From: Limanda limanda | Taxonomy: Eukaryota > Chordata > Actinopteri > Pleuronectiformes > Pleuronectidae | Length of the DNA: 64,000 bases | Direction of reading: 5' to 3' | Assembly: GCF_963576545.1 (NCBI RefSeq) | Contig: NC_083646.1 | Coordinates: 16,965,961 to 17,029,960 of the forward strand | Shown here: one piece after another, positions 10,714 through 23,979 of the stretch | Layout: the number at the start of each line of letters is the position of its first letter | How positions within the stretch are numbered: the stretch's first letter is position 1 | The notes under the pieces: model-generated | What the model was told of the DNA's origin: nothing | The model's input: the letters and a program-made list of their open reading frames with translations, nothing else | Databases searched by the model: none | Translations under genes and position numbers: made by a program

Positions 10714-13700
10714 CTGCGGGGGGGGAGGATGAGGGGAGGATGGAGGGAGGACACGTGGGGTAAGAGGAGGAGAACAGAAAAGGGTTGAGAGGGGTTTTAA
10801 ATTATGAGAAGAGATAAAATATAATGATACTGCGACTGACTCTTGGGTGTCATTGACAGTGTTATGGGACAGCAGGGCAGTCTCAGGGTTTATCTACAAC
10901 CTGCAGGCTGATGAGAAGCCCTTCAGTTGTGTGTGTTGGCATCAAAAGCACTGAGTATTCACAAGGAGACTTCTTGGCCACAAGTCTACTGTAATTTATG
11001 ACACTGGGAATTAATATTCCTTTGAGAGACGCCTTTGATTCTTCTCCGTGTCCTGTAAAATGTACGTGGATGTAAGTGTGAGCAGAGTTACTGTTACAAA
11101 AGACTCGGTATAAAAACTATAAAGTTAATCACTAACCGTTCATTCACTGACAACAGTTCTACCAAAACATAAAAGTTCAATATAATTCAACGCTTACTCT
11201 TTTTTCTATTATACCACTTATAAAGCTGTATTGTCTTTCAGGTGGTTGTGACTCAAAAGAGCAAACAAACAAACTATACTTGTATCAGCGGATCAAGTGG
11301 ACGTTCAAGAGCCTTCTGTCAATTGTCTGAAATGCGTTATCATCATTCAAAACTTCAGAGCGAAAAAGGAATCACAGGATCAAGTGGATTTCTTTGTAAT
11401 GTGAGAGTGATACAAGGGTTTACAAATCCCCGACAGCGTGCGTCTGTTCAGCAGATTCGAGCTGCTCTGTGATGCGTAACATTTACACAGCTGGACACTC
11501 CTGTGATCTGCCCTCTACAGGCCACTCACTTTACCGGCCGCCAATTCGCCAGGTTGAACAGAACTCATTCATTCTTCTTTAAAATGAATGATACCTCAGC
11601 TTAACAAAGAGGAAAAGCCAATGCACGGCTTACTTCATTTGTGCGCTACTGCCGCTGCATTAGTGATTTCAGTGGTTTGAGATCTTTTACTCAAGGGAAA
11701 TTCGTGATGCCAAAATTTGAAATATTGAAATTAAAAGGTTAGATAGTGTTAAACGAAGACATACTTTGGGTATAAGATTTCCCTTCGCTTCACTTCCCTG
11801 TTCAAGTCAATGGGGGGTTTCAAGTAATGTAAAAATGTGAAAGGCTTTATCAAGAGTCAATGATTGGTTTGTCCATTTGAGCCACTGTATAGAGAAGGCT
11901 GTGCAACACGGCAAACCATCAAGTAGATATGGACTCATTCTAACGAAACCGAATATATTCATGAACAATAATAATATTATTCTGCCAAAAGACGTCCTAA
12001 ATCAAAGACACTTAAATTAACTGTATAATAGCATAGTGTATTTTTACCAAATCCGATATGAAAAAACATGACGTTACTTCTTGTTTACGACTTAAATGAT
12101 GGCTCCTGATCCAGAGGAAGAGACTCTCACCTCCACATAGATTACCACAGTGAATGTTTGGTTGTGAAAGTGCACACACGTGCAAAATAACATAAAAAAA
12201 ACAATAAGCTCAGTCAGCTCAGTGGTTATCAAATGACTTAGGGCAGTAATGAATGTGTGCTGATGAGTGTGTGGAGAAACAACATCAACATGGTTGTATA
12301 GGCGGAAAATGAGCACAGAGAGAATTATTTAGTGCCTGCATGAGTTCCTGTGGAGCACACAGCAGACATTATACATGCACATTTAAATAGGTACGAGACG
12401 ATGCACCAGTGGGCGCTGTAGCTTATTCTTTCTGAAGTGTTGTAAAGAAGAAACTAAATCTTTATCACTGGGTTCCCACACAGACCCTTAAGAATAAAAA
12501 CTTTGTTCTTCTAAAAAGGCTCAGTAACATCTGGTTGTTGAAGTGCAGCACAAGAAAGGAAGTCAAAATCTGTAAGTTGTATTGACAATAGTAAAGTAAT
12601 TGTGATTTCCAGCCCCTGCTATGGCTGAAGCGAAGACAGTTTATAAAAAGTGAATGACTTTCAGGAGCTCAGATTTTTCAGAACTTATAAATCAGTAAGA
12701 TTGTGAAATCATTTTTGCTGGAAACGCAGACACGTCTTGTTTAATAAAACCAGGAAAATGAGAAATTATAACCCAAGACACGCAAATGAAAGTGACCTTG
12801 TACCGGAGACAAATGAATCTTTTTAATGGCCGTCCATAAAATGCTGATTTGTGTTTAATACTGAAATGACTTGGTGCATATCTCCACTGCAGTCTGCAGG
12901 GGCTCTTCAAAGGAGACCAGGGTGTTTTTATGACAATAAACAGTTAAAAAATGTTATTATCATTGTTGTGCAGAGATAATTGCAGATGTATTTATCCTGT
13001 CCCCATGTTCCCTTCTACATATTTCCCTCTAAATTTGTACAGGAGATATATAGGTTGTGACTTATTTTTCTCCTAATCATAAACTTCCACCATCACATTC
13101 ACTAACATGCTGATAACTACTAACGTGTATGTTTTCTCTAGGGTTTATTATAAAGTTTACAGATAGAAAACATATGACATATGAAATGTTGTTTGTTTAT
13201 TGCAGCCTAAGAACAACATAAAGAGATTTCTTAATTTGTTTTTGCAGATTCTAACTAATTTAGGTTTTAACTCTTTAACTGTATTAATTATTGCCAATTA
13301 GATGTTTGAGGGCTGTTAATTCTCAATAAAATATGAGGTTTTCTTTTCATTTGTGAAGAGTAATCTTGGTGGATAAGTGAACCACATTCCTGCTCAATAA
13401 TAAAATAGAGTTTATGTCTGTATTCTGGCAGCTCGCAGCGATCCCAGGTATGAGCGTCTGGACTCCAGCCAGGACAGAAACACAACAAGGTAAACGTAAC
13501 GCCAGCAGCTCCGTCTCTTTGTCTGTCGTGTATTTTTGTGTATTCTGACTATTTTCCAAGACGCACAGCAGAAAAAGAAAATAAACATTCTGTTTAATAA
13601 ATTATTTTACATGCAGACAAACTGTGCACATTAGAAATATTACTCCAAAGCCCCTGATATACAAACAAATCTCTGGGCACTTTCCCCCATAAATGTTGCT

Positions 13701-14908
13701 GCTGGTCTTTGGCTTTGATAACTTTGCACTTGCCCTCTCCGCAAATTAAGAATGACCAAATCTAAACACAGATTGTAGCCACCTGTACTCGCCATGATGC
13801 AAACTAACAATGATCGTCATCTGGGAAAACATCCTGACTAAGGCTTTCGCTGCTGTGTGACAATCCCTGTTTGCCCAAATCTCGCTATTGGAGGTGGCCA
13901 TTGCAAAGTGAGCACAACCTTGGAGTCACAATGTGTACATTTAGAGGAAATGAATCAATTTGGAAAATAGCAGAATAATCCTTAAACTCTCTCCCTTCTT
14001 CTCAGCTTTTCTGAGCTCCAGCGTCCACCTGCACAGCCAGATAACCAGCTCATACACATACTGCCATCATTTTATGGAGAACGCATACACACATTCGCTC
14101 ACACGCACAAACACGCACACACACACACCGACACCCACACAGAAGGCCACAAGAGCAAGCACCAAGAGACCAATCCATTGTGGCGCAGCTCAATAGGACC
14201 ATCAATCTAGCACATCCAGCACTGTGGGAGACAAAGACAGGCAGGCACCAGGACAAAATCTGTTACAGCTCCCATGATGGAGGGAGAGATAAAACGAGTG
14301 GGATTGATCGAGAGACAGGAAGGAGAGGAGAGCTTTGTTTCACTGCAGGTTTTCTGAAATGTATAACTACTGAAGAAAATTATATTCTTTTAATATTTAT
14401 ATAATATCACTTATCCCTTTAGATGTTGAAAGACACTGTGGGGATGAGGATCACAAGCAGCCAGTGATTTGTAGAGTAATTTACAGTTTTAATCCCACAA
14501 GTTCTTTCCATGAGGTTTCCCTTTGTAGTGTAATAACCCACCAACAACTCACTTTTACTACGATTTCAAAATTAAATGACATCTACCCTAGGTTTAACAG
14601 AAAAGTTACACCTCCAGTGTTTATCAATCTTCATGCACCGTACCATATTAATCCAACAGCTTCAATATTTGTCTGCAACTCCCAGAAACCCCACAGTTTC
14701 CCTTCACTTTTAGCAATGTAGGGAAATTCGATTCACACCAGCCTCTGCTGCAGAGGTCAAGGGTCAGCTGTGGAGCAGCTGGCCGAGTCTCAACTGGTTA
14801 GATGCTTGCTCATACAGGACTTGGACCTCGAGGTCGTTCCGTGTTACCACCAGGCTACAGCGCTCCACACAGAACAAAATACAGTCGGAGGAAATTTTAC
14901 AAACTCAC
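10714..14908 (-). other. carmil1 intron 19
   Basis: 4.2 kb. AT-rich with a poly-purine start and short CA-rich sequence at 14102-14150. No exon, RNA gene or complete mobile element is recognised. Confidence 0.65.
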
Positions 14909-14963
14909 CGACTCCTCCTCTTGAATCATGTGAACCAGGCTGTCCAGGACCGGGCCGAGGTTT
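14909..14963 (-). CDS. carmil1: carmil1 exon 19: LRR
   Basis: A 55 nt exon encoding KNLGPVLDSLVHMIQEEES. Human KNLTPVLDNLVQMIQDEES. Acceptor ACTCAG, donor GTGAGT, ending in phase 0. The next intron is 4.2 kb. Confidence 0.94.
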
Positions 14964-15082
14964 CTGAGTCAGGTGGAAGAAAGACAAGGAGAGACATTTT
15001 AGCCATGTTTAAAAAAACCTGTGTGGACCTGCTAATATTGGTGTCTTAGAGAAATAAGGTCTCTCCTGCTTTGTATTCTTAC

Positions 15083-15182
15083 TTTGACTTGATGTTGTTG
15101 AAGTTCTTGCCCAGAGAGAGGTGTCGGATGGAGCGGTTCTTGGCCAACCACACCAGCAGAGTGGACAGATCTGAGTCCAGGC
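15083..15182 (-). CDS. carmil1: carmil1 exon 18: LRR
   Basis: Encodes [20 protein letters not shown] then [13 protein letters not shown], nearly identical to human ([25 protein letters not shown]). Acceptor CTCAAG is weaker than usual; donor GTAAGA. Separated from exon 17 by an intron of only 136 bases. Confidence 0.95.
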
Positions 15183-15318
15183 CTTGAGGTATTAGAGAGG
15201 ATAATATGAGAGGCTGATCTCTGCTGACGTTTGGCAGCCATAGGATTCCACAGATTTTTGAATCAGGGTTGTAAAGCTCAGTCACTGTTTGGTACAACAT
15301 ACGGACGCCGTCACCCAC

Positions 15319-15400
15319 CGTTGTCAGAGATATCCAGGCTGGAGATGTTTGGGATCTCTGCTATACAACTCTCAAGGATTTGAGAACCTCCTGAGCGCAG
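15319..15400 (-). CDS. carmil1: carmil1 exon 17: LRR
   Basis: Encodes [20 protein letters not shown] then SLDISDN. Human [27 protein letters not shown]. Acceptor TTCCAG preceded in the transcript by a run of 15 C; donor GTGGGT. Ends in phase 1. Confidence 0.95.
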
Positions 15401-16100
15401 CTGGAAAGACAGGGGGGGGGGGGGGGTGAACTTTAAACTCACAGTGCATCAGACCCAGACACATCTAAAAACCTTTAGAGGCAACAAATCAGATGGTTTC
15501 AGACTTAAAGACCTACAGGACTCTTTCGGAGAAACGTGCAACTAAAGATGGAATCATTCAGGAATTAACATGGTGATGGTGTAAAATAACACTGATCATC
15601 CAGTATGACTGCAGCTGGGAGCTGTTTGTAGTTTTATTCATTTAATTTCTTAAGGCTGATGGAAAATGGGCTCGGGAAGAGGAAAAAGCTGAGCAGAAAG
15701 CAGGCGTGCAAATTAAAAGAGGAGTGAATGAAATGTTAATTATGAGGAGTGAGTTCATTGGTACTTACACAATGACCGAGCTTAGAGCAGCATTACGGGG
15801 AGAGAAGAGCATTTCAGGGCCAAGCCAACAATTACCAACAAAAGAAATACCACACACAGATGCTTAATGCTCATTCTTCTGATCCAACATACACACGTGT
15901 GCACGCAACTGCACAAACACACTCATCGGGGTGTCATACACGCCCCCTTATTTCTCACAGTTTTGGGCTCCCCCCACCAAACGCTTCATTAAAGCTTCGA
16001 GTAAAAAACGGATGGAACGCATCATCCCTCCCTCCACCACCGCAGCTTCTGTTCTTTATCTCTCTTTATCTGTTGGAGCAGGGGTGTAGACGGGGGGCTG

Positions 16101-16101
<1 letters not shown>

Positions 16102-16188
<87 letters not shown>

Positions 16189-16189
16189 T
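16102..16189. repeat. (TG)40 microsatellite with GA tail
   Basis: Uninterrupted TG from 16102 to about 16181, then GAGAGAGA. It reads as (CA)n in the carmil1 transcript, about 700 bases upstream of the exon 17 acceptor. Confidence 0.97.
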
Positions 16190-17119
16190 GAGTTGTGATG
16201 AAACAATTACAGAGGCACACCGAGCCATCCCCCCACCTCACCTCGTCCTCACACTCCCCTCCCTCCGCTCATCTCTCCGCCCCCGCCTGCTGTCTGCCAA
16301 CTATTCCATTATACAGCCTCTTAACGGTGTCGCTGGCCTGTCAAATGCTTTTTGGAGTGGATCCTAAAAAGGCTGATTGCATTGAATTGAGTGTTGACAC
16401 CAAAACTATAAAAAATAAAGCAGCGCTCACTAAACTTTAGCCGATAACAGCACTTATAGAAATGGGACCAATACTGGATAATTGATTAATAAAGGAATCA
16501 AATCGAGAGAATGCAATGCTTCCACCGGTTTTACTTTTAGACTTGCTCCACTGGATTTCGCAGCACGTGATTAAACTGTGCTGCAGCATAGCTGTGCATG
16601 TTTGCCTGCATTCTCATCAGCTTGAGTGTGCATTGAATATAACTGCCGCTGTGGGATCTAGGTTCACTATAGTACATGATCAGGAAAGTGATGTGAAATA
16701 GAGAGAGGGAAAGGGGAAGACAGGCAACAAGGGGCCGGGTTGGATCCAAAGCTACGGCTGCTGCAGGACGTCTCATGTCTCACCACGCTGGTGATATATT
16801 TTTTTACAGTTTGAGTCTAATGAGAGTCAGGGGCTTTAACTTGAACCATTAAGATTTCAACTGTACAAATGTGTTCTCTTCATTCATATGATTTGGAATT
16901 CATTGTGAACAGGGTTTGAAAAAGTTCCCAGATTCCTGCTTGTCTCGCACACATTGACAAGCTGCACCAAAAATCTACAATCTAGACACAAACACATGCA
17001 CACCAATTATCCCAACAAGTAAAAATCCCACTGCCTGAAGAGAATGATTTCTCATGAGCCAGGTACAAATGTACGCACTGCAAAAGATATCTCGATGTGA
17101 GATAAAATAAATTGATGAG

Positions 17120-17218
17120 GGGAAATGATGACATGCAGGATGTTTATGATGACGTGCAGGATGTTTATGATGACGTGCACATTGTTTATGATGACGTGCA
17201 CGATGTGTATGATGACGT
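17120..17218. repeat. 21 bp tandem repeat containing TGACGT
   Basis: About four and a half copies of a unit close to GATGACGTGCAGGATGTTTA. Four copies contain TGACGT and the first has TGACAT. The array ends 14 bases from the exon 16 donor, inside the intron. Confidence 0.9.
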
Positions 17219-17231
17219 CTGTGGGTCTCAC

Positions 17232-17301
17232 CTCACAGCAGCTGAGGTCTACAGACACGTCCTTCAGACTGGGGTTACTGGCCAGACCAAGCAGGAAAGC
17301 T
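17232..17301 (-). CDS. carmil1: carmil1 exon 16: LRR
   Basis: Encodes KAFLLGLASNPSLKDVSVDL then SCCE. Human [24 protein letters not shown]. Acceptor TTTCAG, donor GTGAGA. A 21 bp tandem repeat begins about 14 bases into the downstream intron. Confidence 0.95.
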
Positions 17302-17670
17302 CTGAAACAATCCAAATACAGACAGTTTAAAAAGGGTATTATCAGATAGAGAGAGAGAGAAAGAGAGGGATAGAGTAAATGAGTATGCATTGTTTTATTT
17401 ATATATTCTATTTTGTTCTGTTTTGTCTAGTTTACAACAGTAAAACCACTTCAGTTAAACATATAACTTCAGTGTCTCTGTGCGCTGTGAGCTTCAGCAG
17501 CTGCTCTCTGGGATAAAAGCTGACAGGACAAGTCTAGTTTTTACTCTACTTTAAATAGTGATATAAACAGTGTGTAGTAAAATAAGATAAGGAACAAGGA
17601 GAACAAAGACTGTGGGACGGAAGAAGCCGCTTGTCGAGACGCATTAAATGTGAATGAATGGTGGTCTCAC

Positions 17671-17775
17671 TTGAGGGCCTCTGGTGGCAGCTTGGTTCCT
17701 GACACGTTGATGGAGCTCAGAGTCAGGGCGCTGCTGAAGAAGTGCTTGAACGAAGGAGGCACCTCTTTGCCTTTC
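17671..17775 (-). CDS. carmil1: carmil1 exon 15: LRR
   Basis: Encodes [20 protein letters not shown] then [15 protein letters not shown]. Human [30 protein letters not shown]. Acceptor CTGCAG, donor GTGAGA, ending in phase 2. Confidence 0.95.
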
Positions 17776-19051
17776 CTGCAGAAAGAGAGGAGGAAATAAA
17801 TTCCAGATGGATACACAGATGACCATCTTCAGTCCGTGACACACTTAAGGTTTTACCTTCTCTTAAAGAAACGATTTTAACTCAACAAAAAGGACACAGC
17901 GGGGATTCGCAAAATGGCACAAAGTCCCAGACAGAAAGTAAAACTCAGCTGCACACAAACTCCACACACTCCATTTACCTCTTTTCCCGTTATTTCCCTC
18001 CACTTTACTACACTGTCGTCCTCCCCCTCTCCTCTTCTGCACCCCCCTCCCCATCCTCTGCCCTCACCCCCTGATGAAGTCCTCAATTCCCTAGAGACAA
18101 ACTGGAAAGAGAGATAATGATGGGAAGACAACTGCCTCAACCGCCCATCTGTTACACACACAGATGAATATCATGCAAAGTCCCAAAGAGGTAGCAAAAA
18201 CGAGTACACACCTATAGTACAAACACGCACAAACACGCACGCACACATAAATATCATGCACTGTCCCAAAGAGGAAACATAAACGAGAACACACACAAAC
18301 AAATATAATGTCCTAAAGAGGTAATAAAAAGGAGAACAGCCGCACATACACACGCACAAACACATCCTGTATTTTATCCGGCCTGTAATAGCACGTTGCC
18401 ACCAGCAGGTGTCACACACACCAGCACACAGACTGAATTCCTGGCTAAAACTGTCATGTCTGTTCAAATCTGAATTTCAGGGCAAAAGGAAACTAACACT
18501 ATCATCAAACTGGCACAGAAAACCACAGTATGGATTATACACTGTACAAGGAACTCACCGTACACACAATCAGAAACTCTGATTGGTTAATATGGACAAA
18601 TGCCCATCTTCCATCACTGATTGGATCGGTGGTACAACAGATCTCCGATTCTAGTTTTACATTAATACACGTTTGCAATTCAACTAATAAGGAGAGTGCA
18701 CAGTTTGATTCCACAAAAGATGCAGGTGGAAGTTGTAGATAAGTATGGATGTCATCTCAAACAAAAAGAAGTTTGCAGTTTGGGAATGAGTGGACAGTCC
18801 AGTTGGTCATTATGTAGACATGGCCGGTGCTGTCTTTTCTAAAATCTCCTATTTAACACTATCATAGCCTTCGAACTCTAACTTCCTCTCCTGTAATACA
18901 TTGTTTTAAAACGACCTCTAACTGAGGCATGTGCAATGTTTCCAGTGGTATTTTGAAAAAATCTTAAAAAATTTGTGTTGATCCATAAACCTTGGAAGGA
19001 GGAGGCTACAGTTTGACAAGAACACGATGGTAAGTAAAGACGGGTTCTCAC
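17776..19051 (-). other. carmil1 intron 14
   Basis: 1.3 kb. CT/CA-rich plus strand at 17960-18070 and a three-copy imperfect repeat at 18165-18345. No gene recognised. Confidence 0.7.
18165..18345. repeat. imperfect tandem repeat, three copies
   Basis: Segments beginning ATATCATGCA (18168), ATATCATGCA (18250) and ATATAATG (18303) each continue with a version of TCCCAAAGAGGTAACAAAAACGAG followed by CA-rich sequence. Spacing is about 82 and 53 bases, so the last copy is shortened. Confidence 0.75.
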
Positions 19052-19128
19052 CGGTGAGGGAAGACGCTCTTCGACACGTTGAGAACAGAGAGGTGTTGGA
19101 CTGAACCTCGCAGCAGAGCAGAACAAAC
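19052..19128 (-). CDS. carmil1: carmil1 exon 14: LRR
   Basis: Encodes VCSALLRGSVQHLSVLNVSK then SVFPH. Human [25 protein letters not shown]. Acceptor CTTCAG, donor GTGAGA, ending in phase 2. Confidence 0.94.
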
Positions 19129-19679
19129 CTGAAGGACACAGACAACATTTGAAAGTGTGAAAGGTTTCTTTGATTTATAAGTTTGAATTGCATTCTAACT
19201 TTTAATTTTTGAAATAGGCTTTAAATATCAATAACTAATTTTACCACAGACACTTTTTCTCGCACCTCCCAACCCTGCTGTGTGTTTACAAGCGTGCGAA
19301 CATATTTCCAGCCGAGTGCACGTGACACAGACAGAATATGATTTAAGAGATCATCAATATCTGCAGTGACAGGCTGACAGCTGGCTACATCTCAGACTGA
19401 TCAATACACAGTGTTTGGCTCTCAGACCCACATCAATACATCACATACAGTGTTCAGACCACTACACAGGCAGCAACACAGATTTACTGTTTGATTACAT
19501 TGCCTCCTACATGGATGTTAATGTCCACCACCTCCTCTTACACTGCTGTTTAATGAGATACAACACACAGAGCTAGCAGTTTGATCAGGATTGTGAGCTC
19601 TGGTGGTTTTACACTGTATCTCTTTACTCATGCGTTCTTCTGGAGATCGGCTATAATATGGACGTGCCACACGACTCAC
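19129..19679 (-). other. carmil1 intron 13
   Basis: About 550 bases with no recognisable feature. Confidence 0.65.
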
Positions 19680-19757
19680 CTGGTCCAATGAGCAGTCAGT
19701 GTTGGAGAGGTCAAGGGTCACCAGGCTGTTGGGTTGAGCAAGGAAGTGGCAGAAAAG
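19680..19757 (-). CDS. carmil1: carmil1 exon 13: LRR
   Basis: A 78 nt, phase 0/0 exon encoding LFCHFLAQPNSLVTLDLSNT then DCSLDQ. Human equivalent [24 protein letters not shown]. Acceptor TTCTAG, donor GTGAGT. Confidence 0.95.
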
Positions 19758-19999
19758 CTAGAAAACACCACACACACAGTGTTAGAGAGCAGGGGATGAG
19801 ACCTTCTCCATAACATACACGACTCATGTGTTGTTGATCACAGTGAGAAAGTCTGATGTGTTCCTAGAAACACTATGACTGTCACTCATACAGACTCCAT
19901 GTTGTTCTTAAACTATTTTGTTATGTTTTATGATCGACAGTTTTTTCCAGCCATCTTGATCCCCTCTTTTATTTGTATATTTCAAACATCGCCTTGTCT

Positions 20000-20220
20000 G
20001 ATGGTGTTAAAGTATAAGTGGCCAGTTAGCTTAGCTTAGCATAAAGACTGCAAACAGGGGGAAAGGGTTAGCCTGGCTCTGTTGGGTCACAAAATCTTGA
20101 CTACCAGCACGTTGTTATACTGGTTGTAAATTGTAATCACTGGACATGTGAGCGGTATCAATCTTCCGTTTAACTCCTAATGAGATGAGCGGATGATGAG
20201 CAGGATTTCAAAAAACTATT
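20000..20220. repeat. dispersed teleost-type repeat (TTAGCTTAGCTTAGCATAAAGACTG family)
   Basis: The string GTTAGCTTAGCTTAGCATAA followed by AGACTGCAAACAGGGGGAAA and CTGGCTCTGT is a familiar dispersed repeat of fish genomes (recalled). A second, partly matching piece (CTGGCTCTGT..CAAAAT..GCC) lies at about 44460-44575 next to the nested gene. It is in the intron between exons 12 and 13. Confidence 0.6.
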
Positions 20221-20485
20221 CCTTTAAACCAGTATTCACCCACTCAATGATTTATTGTCCAGCCTTAAATACAATACATTAAACTGATGGGTGTGACTGT
20301 ATCTGATTTCTAACCTCAGAGTAAAGACTTTCCCCCCCCATCTCTGTATCTGTGCTCTGAACAGACGTCTAATGTCCTGAGTGCTGAGTGATTTATAAGA
20401 GTCCGAAAAAGGTCTCCACATAACTGCAGCACTGAACTGTTTCAATCAATTAAGTGTTATTGATACCAGCTCTGAGATGGATTAA

Positions 20486-20526
20486 AAACTTTATGTGTAT
20501 GTGTCTGTGTGTGTGTGTGTGTATAC
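20486..20526. repeat. short GT-rich tract beside exon 12 donor
   Basis: Plus strand TATGTGTATGTGTCTGTGTG and onward. In the carmil1 transcript it is a CA-rich element starting directly after the 5' splice site of exon 12. Confidence 0.9.
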
Positions 20527-20630
20527 CTGCATGTCGTCCCCTCGGAGGATGTTCCCTGAGAGGTCCAGATGGACCAGGCTGCTGGAGATGGACGGGTTGG
20601 CACTCAGTGACTGGCAAAGGCTGTTCACCC
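20527..20630 (-). CDS. carmil1: carmil1 exon 12: LRR, flanked by dinucleotide repeats
   Basis: Encodes [20 protein letters not shown] then [14 protein letters not shown], matching human [26 protein letters not shown]. In the transcript the acceptor (TTTTAG) follows a (UG)n tract of about 57 units, and the donor (GTATAC) leads directly into a (CA)-rich stretch. The exon is 104 nt, so skipping it would shift the frame. Confidence 0.96.
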
Positions 20631-20632
20631 CT

Positions 20633-21970
<1,338 letters not shown>

Positions 21971-22057
21971 CTTTGGGTGAGAGTGAGGTTTTGGAGAAGT
22001 TTAAATGCTTGAGCCCCGTACGAAGTTTGGCAAACTGAGCTCCGAGGGAGGAGATAC
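21971..22057 (-). CDS. carmil1: carmil1 exon 11: LRR
   Basis: Encodes [20 protein letters not shown] then [10 protein letters not shown], a repeat with core [11 protein letters not shown]. Acceptor GCTGCAG, donor GTACGT. Starts and ends in phase 1. Confidence 0.95.
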
Positions 22058-23169
22058 CTGCAGCGAGAGAGAGAGGGAGAAGTTAAATCATTTCCATCTT
22101 GTCACTCATATCCCATGGGGCTGCTGCAGCTTTTTTCATTCACGCTACAACGACTTTCTTTAAATACAAAACCACTTTCCACCTTGATCCACAATGTTGC
22201 AGGTGTTTCATCTCTGGTTAACACGTATATTACAGGGTCTACAGAGCACTGTGTACTCTGCGCTCTCCAAGCTCTTTTATTTCTGCTACTATTATATCAA
22301 CCTTCCATTTAAAAGAGACTATCAACATCAACAGTGGATTTCAAAACAAAGCGACTGAGCATTGACAAACCCTGGTTGAAATTTAAATAAATAATGCATT
22401 TAAATGTCAAAGGGAAAAAACAACACAGCTGCATTTATCATTTAGGAGAAAATGCCTTTGTTTGTTCCAGTTTAATATCTCTAGCAGTAATTAATCTGTA
22501 AAAGTGATGAGTTAAAAACTAAAAATACAAGTGTCTAAATATATATGAAGGCAAACTGCCTGAAAGTGGCAGTAATTAAGATACATTCCCATTAAAGTTA
22601 ATTGTTTTCCTTAAGCAGAAAATTCAGTGGATCCCTGTAGTAAATTTCACATAAGGCAAATAATCCTGTGATTGTAAATCCCCAGAAATCTATTGTATGT
22701 TTATGTGCCAACACCTTAACATTTGGAGGAATGTATCTTTAATTTATGTGCCCTGGATAAACCGACAGTCCTGAGGACGGAGCTGATGAAATATTAAACT
22801 TTTTGAACTCACTGCACTGGGACAAGGAAACCTAAACTGTATTTGCACAGTATAATACCACACCCAGTACCTCTAACAGACTGTGGTACAGTAGTTTATA
22901 CAGTGTAGATTGTATAAATAATCTTATAACCTAGTATCTGTCACACATGACATTTAGAATGATATTTCTTATAAAATACAATCTATGTAGCCTGATAATG
23001 GTTTATCTTAAATTGAATTTCTTAATAGTAACAGGGCTGGACTCTGTATTGTAAATATAGTACAGTACTGGGGGACTGAGTCAAAACAAGCTGTTTAGAA
23101 TAAAGCACAGAGGAGAGAATAATAGAGCAGGGATGAGCACATTAGTCTGGATCAGAGCAGATATCATAC
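22058..23169 (-). other. carmil1 intron 10
   Basis: 1.1 kb AT-rich intron. No recognised feature. Confidence 0.65.
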
Positions 23170-23264
23170 CTCTGTCCTCCAGTGGGTTGTTGGCAAGATT
23201 AATGGTGGTGAGTCCTGAGCTGGGGTTGTGTGCCAGAGCAGAAGCAAGCTTCTGGGCGAAGTCA
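23170..23264 (-). CDS. carmil1: carmil1 exon 10: LRR
   Basis: Encodes [20 protein letters not shown] then [13 protein letters not shown], one complete ribonuclease-inhibitor-like repeat with core [11 protein letters not shown]. Acceptor CTACAG, donor GTATGA, ending in phase 1. Confidence 0.96.
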
Positions 23265-23890
23265 CTGTAGAGCATGAGAGAGTGTTTCCATTATGCGGGT
23301 ATGACCAGTGAACTGCACACGTGGAACCTATCAAAGTGCTTTATTCTTACCCAGCTACACCCAAAGGCTGGGATGAACCGAGGTGTATTGAAATGCTAAA
23401 TTAGAACTGTGGTGAAAGACTGACTGTATTTGTGTGTTCGGTAAATGTACCAATACAATTCTTGTTTAACAGCTAAATACACAAACAGCATGAAAATCAC
23501 CAAACTGAACAACAACCCATTACCCTCATAGAGCTGAAAAATGTAGACATCCAGCCAACGTCAACACTCCCTGGCGAAGTGGTTGCAGCTGTTTATGTAC
23601 ACAATTTATATCTTTTAACTTGACATAGTCTGGATTTTGTTTTGCTGACAACAAAGGTGTGTCTGCACATATTCAGTAATGAATACAATAGTTTTCACTT
23701 CCTCTTTGTAAATATATTTTATAATTATTAGCTATTATATGAAGTGTAATCACACAAAATCTGATTCAAGTATAGTTTTAAAATGTCCCAAACTGAAAGG
23801 TATCATCGTCCACTAAACTATTCACGAATGAATCATGTCTGTACTGTTCATTCCAAGTGAACTGACTTTGGATTGTTTGCATCATCTTAC
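23265..23890 (-). other. carmil1 intron 9
   Basis: 626 bases, AT-rich, no recognised feature. Confidence 0.65.
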
Positions 23891-23979
23891 GTTTTGAGTC
23901 CTGCGTTGTCCAGAACCAACTCTTCCAGTCGACTGGATCGAGACACCACCCTGAAGATCTGCTCACACACATCTGCAGA
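23891..23979 (-). CDS. carmil1: carmil1 exon 9: LRR
   Basis: Encodes [20 protein letters not shown] then LVLDNAGLK. It contains the LRR core [11 protein letters not shown]. Acceptor GTTCAG, donor GTAAGA, ending in phase 2. Matches human [20 protein letters not shown]. Confidence 0.96.

Larger units (their letters stand above)
15401..17231 (-). other. carmil1 intron 16
   Basis: 1.8 kb. Holds a run of 15 G at 15412-15426 (poly-C tract of the exon 17 acceptor), a (TG)40 microsatellite at 16102-16181, and the 21 bp repeat near 17120-17218. No gene seen. Confidence 0.75.

Noticed and set aside
10520..10732. Plus-strand 70 codon frame
   Set aside because: Antisense shadow of carmil1 exon 20.
14770..14890. 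Possible tRNA-like sequence (GAGGTCGTTCCGTGTTACCACC)
   Set aside because: No box A at the correct distance and no paired stems.
17112..17349. Plus-strand frames rich in Asp-Val-Tyr or Met-Thr-Cys
   Set aside because: Translation of the 21 bp tandem repeat, opposite to exon 16.
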